This document shows, piece by piece, positions 22,600 to 25,369 of a DNA stretch of 25,369 nucleotides. Positions within the stretch are counted from its first letter, which is position 1, and every line of letters starts with the position of its first letter. A model generated the notes under the pieces. It did not search any database. It saw only the letters and a program-made list of their open reading frames with translations, and had not been told where the DNA came from. The DNA is from Didymodactylos carnosus (Eukaryota; Rotifera; Eurotatoria; Philodinida; Philodinidae). The stretch spans positions 1-25,369 of the forward strand of contig CAJNOQ010002251.1 of assembly GCA_905250885.1 (NCBI GenBank). Direction: 5' to 3'. The translations under genes were made by a program, and so were the position numbers.

Positions 22600-22797
22600 A
22601 TAATCCTGTAAGATCTTCTTGCTACCTTTTGTATGATCATACAAGATCTTGCCAGATCCTATGAAATCTTTTTATAAGAAAAATCTTATGGAGTCTTATG
22701 TGAAAGGGGGATCCCCGATTCGGGAAGACTGATTCATATAAAATCTTGTAGTGTTTTTATAAGACTTTGTACGATCATATGAAATCGTGTAAGGTCA
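22600..22797. repeat. Zone of degenerate AAGATCTT / ATAAGA motifs
   Basis: Variants of TACAAGATCTTG, TATGAAATC and TTTATAAGA recur in both orientations about every 15-30 nt. They include a perfect 16-bp palindrome, TTGTATGATCATACAA, at 22629-22644. GTACGATCATATGAAATC near 22770 is a diverged relative. The zone could be a decayed satellite or the interior of a repeat element. No coding frame. Confidence 0.45.
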
Positions 22798-23067
22798 TTT
22801 GACAGCATTTATCGATCTGAGTTGACAATTCAGTTGACAGAAAAGAAGTTAGATAAAATAAAACAATTCTTGTTGAGAAGACGGCGCCAGTATGATGCCG
22901 ATGAATCATAAGGCGAAAGTAAGCTTTACTACCTACAAAAAAAACAGGCAAAGTAGACACCTTTTTTTACCACTAAAAACCGTATTCCTAAGAAAAATAC
23001 ATTTTATTGTCAGTCTCACCAAACTCGTTTTTAACGCACAACGAAATACGACATTTAATTTCAAAAG

Positions 23068-24640
23068 TTTAAATTGAAGGTAGATGCAGGCAAAAAGACC
23101 GATCAGTCGTTCCACTTGTGCAAAAAACTGAGAAATTCTGTCGTCAGTTTCATCAAAAACGATAAGGCAAATTTTATCATGAAGCAGTTTAAAAACAGTA
23201 AATGTTTCTGAACGATATAAATAAATGCCATTTGTCTGTTTTACATTCTAATTCCAAATCAGTTACTGACGACAAAACTAAAAGCGAACTATTTTCTGAC
23301 CACTTTTAACATTCTTTTTTCTCACCACCCGCGCATTATCCCGTGCCATGAATCGCCACCAAAATCCTTTTCAAACGTTGAGTTTGATACAGATGTTTTC
23401 AAAGAAATTATGCTTTTAAAAAACAAACTCTGTCGATATCGACAATGTTCCTGTTCGCTGTTTAAAAATGCGCGATGACACTGTATCTACTCAATTATGT
23501 CATGGTTTCAGTGTTTCCCTTGAAAATTTTCCTCAAATGTGGAAAAGGGCACTCGTAAAACCTATACACAAAAGAAAACAAATTTGTAGTCAGCAACTGT
23601 TGTCAATCCCTCTCCTATCAAACATCAGTAAAGTTTCCGAGAAAAAAAAGAAACGTACTACTGACGTCACTGTTCGCCGATGACGCCTTTTGCCTTGCTG
23701 AGGCCCAGGGACGACTTAACGCAGGCGCGGGCTTGCGTAGATGAGATGAGTGCCTGATGCGACCAAAATCTTGTAAATTCAAACACCAAAAACTGCCAGT
23801 TGATCATTTTTCCAACAAACAACCCAAACAATTGTCAACAATGTCGCTTAAAATAAAGAACAATTCACTGGAATACATTTTCTCGCTCAAATTGGTAAGT
23901 CTTTTACTTTCTCAGAATCTAACATGACTAACTAAGTCAAATTTATTTAGTCCAAGATCTTAAAAACTGAAAGGGTGGTGATAAAAAGTTTAACAAAAAA
24001 AAAACGTTGACGAAATCACCCCACTACACAATGACAGGACAACCTGGACGAAACTGCTAGGTCGAACTATCGAACACTCATTCCTGCGGTTTCCCGCCAG
24101 TCTCAGCGGCTAGAACATGACAGACGGATTGTAATTAGGCGTTTTAATGCAAAGTAAGCTGCTTCTTCCTTTCGTCTTAACACCTCTAAAGATTGGAACT
24201 CACTTCCAGTCCTCACTACTCATCTTTACGTCTTCATCACTCTGAATACGTTCGTCTTCCACCTTCTGTTGATGGTTTTTCTCCACAAACGGTGCATTCT
24301 TCATTTTTTTATTCAACTATTACTGACTGGAATAATCTTCCAGAGTCAGTTATTTGTCTTTCTTCTTTAACGTCTTTCAAAACAGCTTTACTTCAGTATC
24401 TCTTTCAGTGAAACGCTTGTCAGTTAAGCATTTATGCTTGTTCTTTTTTTTTTTTAAATTTTTTTGTTTTATTTTACTACTTCTGGTTCTAATCTTAGTT
24501 GTCTTCTTTATTTTGTTATTTCTTTTATTACTATTTTGGTGTTGTTTGGCTTGAGTCATTGTTACTACAGGTCGGTGACCTTTGATGACTCTCACTTTTC
24601 GTGAATAAACAATCTTAGTCTTAGTTAGTCTTAGTCAGTC
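23068..24640 (+). pseudogene. Decayed non-LTR retrotransposon (reverse transcriptase remnant)
   Basis: Successive pieces in shifting frames match the usual order of a LINE ORF2 of the CR1/L2/Jockey type. They are the pre-RT linker with KKLRNSVVSFIKNDKANF (about 23068-23211), SNSKSVTDDKTKSELFSDHF (to 23306), the RT start VDIDNVPVRCLK and LCHGFSVSLENFPQMWKRALVKPIHKR (about 23432-23640), the catalytic FADD (23673-23684), then DDLTQARACVDEMSA, a TGA where Trp is expected, and CDQNLVNSNTKNCQLIIFPTN. The C-terminal motif DWNNLPESV with LTSFKTALLQYLF closes the frame at 24411. Sequence between the LLSNISKVSEK block and FADD is missing, roughly 100 residues compared with intact relatives. The 3' end has AATAAA (24604-24609) and a short TCTTAGT tandem tail (24612-24640), typical of elements that end in microsatellite-like repeats. 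Stops and frameshifts make it inactive. The clade cannot be fixed by eye. Confidence 0.82.
24612..24640 (+). repeat. Short tandem tail at the retrotransposon 3' end
   Basis: ATCTTAGTCTTAGTTAGTC is followed by TTAGTCAGTC, imperfect copies of a 4-7 nt TTAGTC unit directly after the AATAAA. CR1/L2/I-type elements often finish in such repeats instead of poly(A), so this marks the likely 3' boundary. Confidence 0.6.
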
Positions 24641-25045
24641 ATTATTGCGCATACAATAAACGCCGATATTTTTAAAAGACGGTTGAAAGAACGCTACTCT
24701 TTAGTGTTGAACATGTACCGCTTTTTGAATTTTCTTTTTCTCTCGTTTCTCTTTGTTATACACTCTTGTTTGTTTGCTTATTTTTTCCCTCTCCCTCTCT
24801 CTGACGCTGTTGTGCAATATCTACAATAAGCTGTGTTGCTTGTCACTATTCTCCATGAGTTTACAATCTTCTCAAAATTAAATGAATTGACCTTCTTTCT
24901 TTAATATTCATGGGAATTTCACAAAACTTGAATTTTCAACACCCCTGAAACCATTTGAGCCCGCCCTGGAAAAGTTTTTTTTTCTTTTCTGTAGCTTTTC
25001 TTGTTTGTACGAAAGTTTAAGAGTGGCGTAGGTACACTGTCCCGG
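24641..25045. other. Non-coding, pyrimidine-rich on the + strand
   Basis: No coding frame is recognised. A C/T-rich tract (TTTTCTTTTTCTCTCG to CCCTCTCCCTCTCTCTGACG) lies at about 24727-24805. It may be the flank or tail of another repeat. Confidence 0.4.
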
Positions 25046-25155
25046 AAAAGCATACTTTTAGAAAAAGCACACTTAAATTGTGCCAATGGCATGGAAAAAG
25101 TGTGCCAAAGTATGCTTTTTATGTGCTGCTAGTATGCTTTTTTATGTGCTGCTAG
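25046..25155. repeat. Hairpin followed by a 22/23-bp tandem duplication
   Basis: AAAAGCATACTTTT and AAGCACACTT at 25046-25077 pair imperfectly with AAGTGTGCC and AAAGTATGCTTTTT at 25099-25120. The unit AGTATGC-T5/6-ATGTGCTGCT then occurs twice head to tail (25109-25130 and 25131-25153). Immediately afterwards the MITE-like end begins. Confidence 0.75.
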
Positions 25156-25369
25156 CAAGGGGGGGAAAGCTGAGTTTTTTGAGATTAAATCAGTTTTACA
25201 TCAAAAACCTCAATAAACTCAAAAAACTCAATTTTCAATCAGATTTATCGAAAATATCGATTTTTACTCAAATTAATCAAAAAATAAAGATTTTTTTTCA
25301 CATAACCATATTTTATTTCCAGCGTAAACTACCAGTAATAACCTCAGAAATAGACACGAATGTAGCGGA
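25156..25369. mobile_element. Probable left part of a second hAT-type MITE, cut by the window end
   Basis: CAAGGGGGGAAAGCTGAGTT closely resembles the terminal repeat CAAGGGGGAAACAGCTG of the 22282-22506 element. It is followed by a non-coding interior with repeated AAAACTCA / TTTTTTGAG and ATCGATTTTTACTC motifs, again similar in style. The right end and target duplication would be outside the window. By analogy the left duplication would be GCTGCTAG (25148-25155). Confidence 0.55.

Noticed and set aside
22775..23115. Small frames on both strands around 22775-23115
   Set aside because: They start at non-ATG or arbitrary positions and do not correspond to the retrotransposon frame, which is recognisable only from about 23068.
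24354..24595. Phe/Leu-rich plus frame and Lys-rich minus frame
   Set aside because: Both come from T-rich 3' untranslated sequence of the retrotransposon remnant.
1..25369. tRNA genes, rRNA, CRISPR arrays and bacterial-type operons
   Set aside because: No A-box/B-box pair, rRNA-like block or regularly spaced direct repeat was found by eye, and the gene content is eukaryotic.

Overview
The window looks like nuclear DNA from a small invertebrate animal, most likely a rotifer, and a bdelloid would fit. This is inferred from strongly AT-rich sequence, very short GT-AG introns (mostly 57-91 nt), animal-specific genes (alpha-neurexin, Rab27, TMUB), and many short non-coding inverted-repeat elements. 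No taxon marker gene is present, so the assignment is tentative. The standard genetic code fits every gene model.

Layout. 1-986 is non-coding upstream DNA. 987-3038 (+) is a four-exon Rab27-type small GTPase of 230 aa, whose 1.2 kb third intron carries a foldback element. 3039-4715 is a convergent intergenic gap. 4716-5996 (-) is a four-exon TMUB-type membrane protein with a ubiquitin-like domain (365 aa); its third intron appears to start with GC instead of GT. After about 1.8 kb of non-coding DNA, 7828-9567 is a cassette: two about 411-bp inverted repeats, about 99% identical by eye, enclose a single-exon secreted Cys-rich antistasin-like protein (8405-8908, +) and two adjacent perfect palindromes. 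9568-14512 is about 4.9 kb of gene-free DNA with a terminal-inverted-repeat element (10291-10786), an Ac/hAT-like end (11419-11510) and another foldback element (11882-12700).

14513-20791 (+) is a complete six-exon alpha-neurexin of 1547 aa: signal anchor/peptide, LNS1-EGF1-LNS2-LNS3-EGF2-LNS4-LNS5-EGF3-LNS6, Ser/Thr-rich stalk, one membrane helix, and a basic tail ending in a PDZ-binding EWYI. A 1.3 kb foldback element sits in its last intron. Taking the element out leaves an intron of about 60 nt, the size of its sister introns, so a recent insertion is the simplest reading. 20792-22281 is 3' flank. The right end is repeat-rich: a 225-bp hAT-type MITE with a perfect 8-bp target duplication (22282-22506), a zone of degenerate short motifs (22600-22797), a decayed non-LTR retrotransposon (about 23068-24640), and the start of a probably related MITE cut by the window end.

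Functionally, Rab27 (docking of secretory and dense-core vesicles) and neurexin (presynaptic adhesion) both act in regulated secretion, but nothing in the sequence shows that they are co-regulated. The most unusual structures are the antistasin-like gene inside a near-perfect inverted-repeat cassette and the foldback element placed 9 nt after a neurexin 5' splice site.
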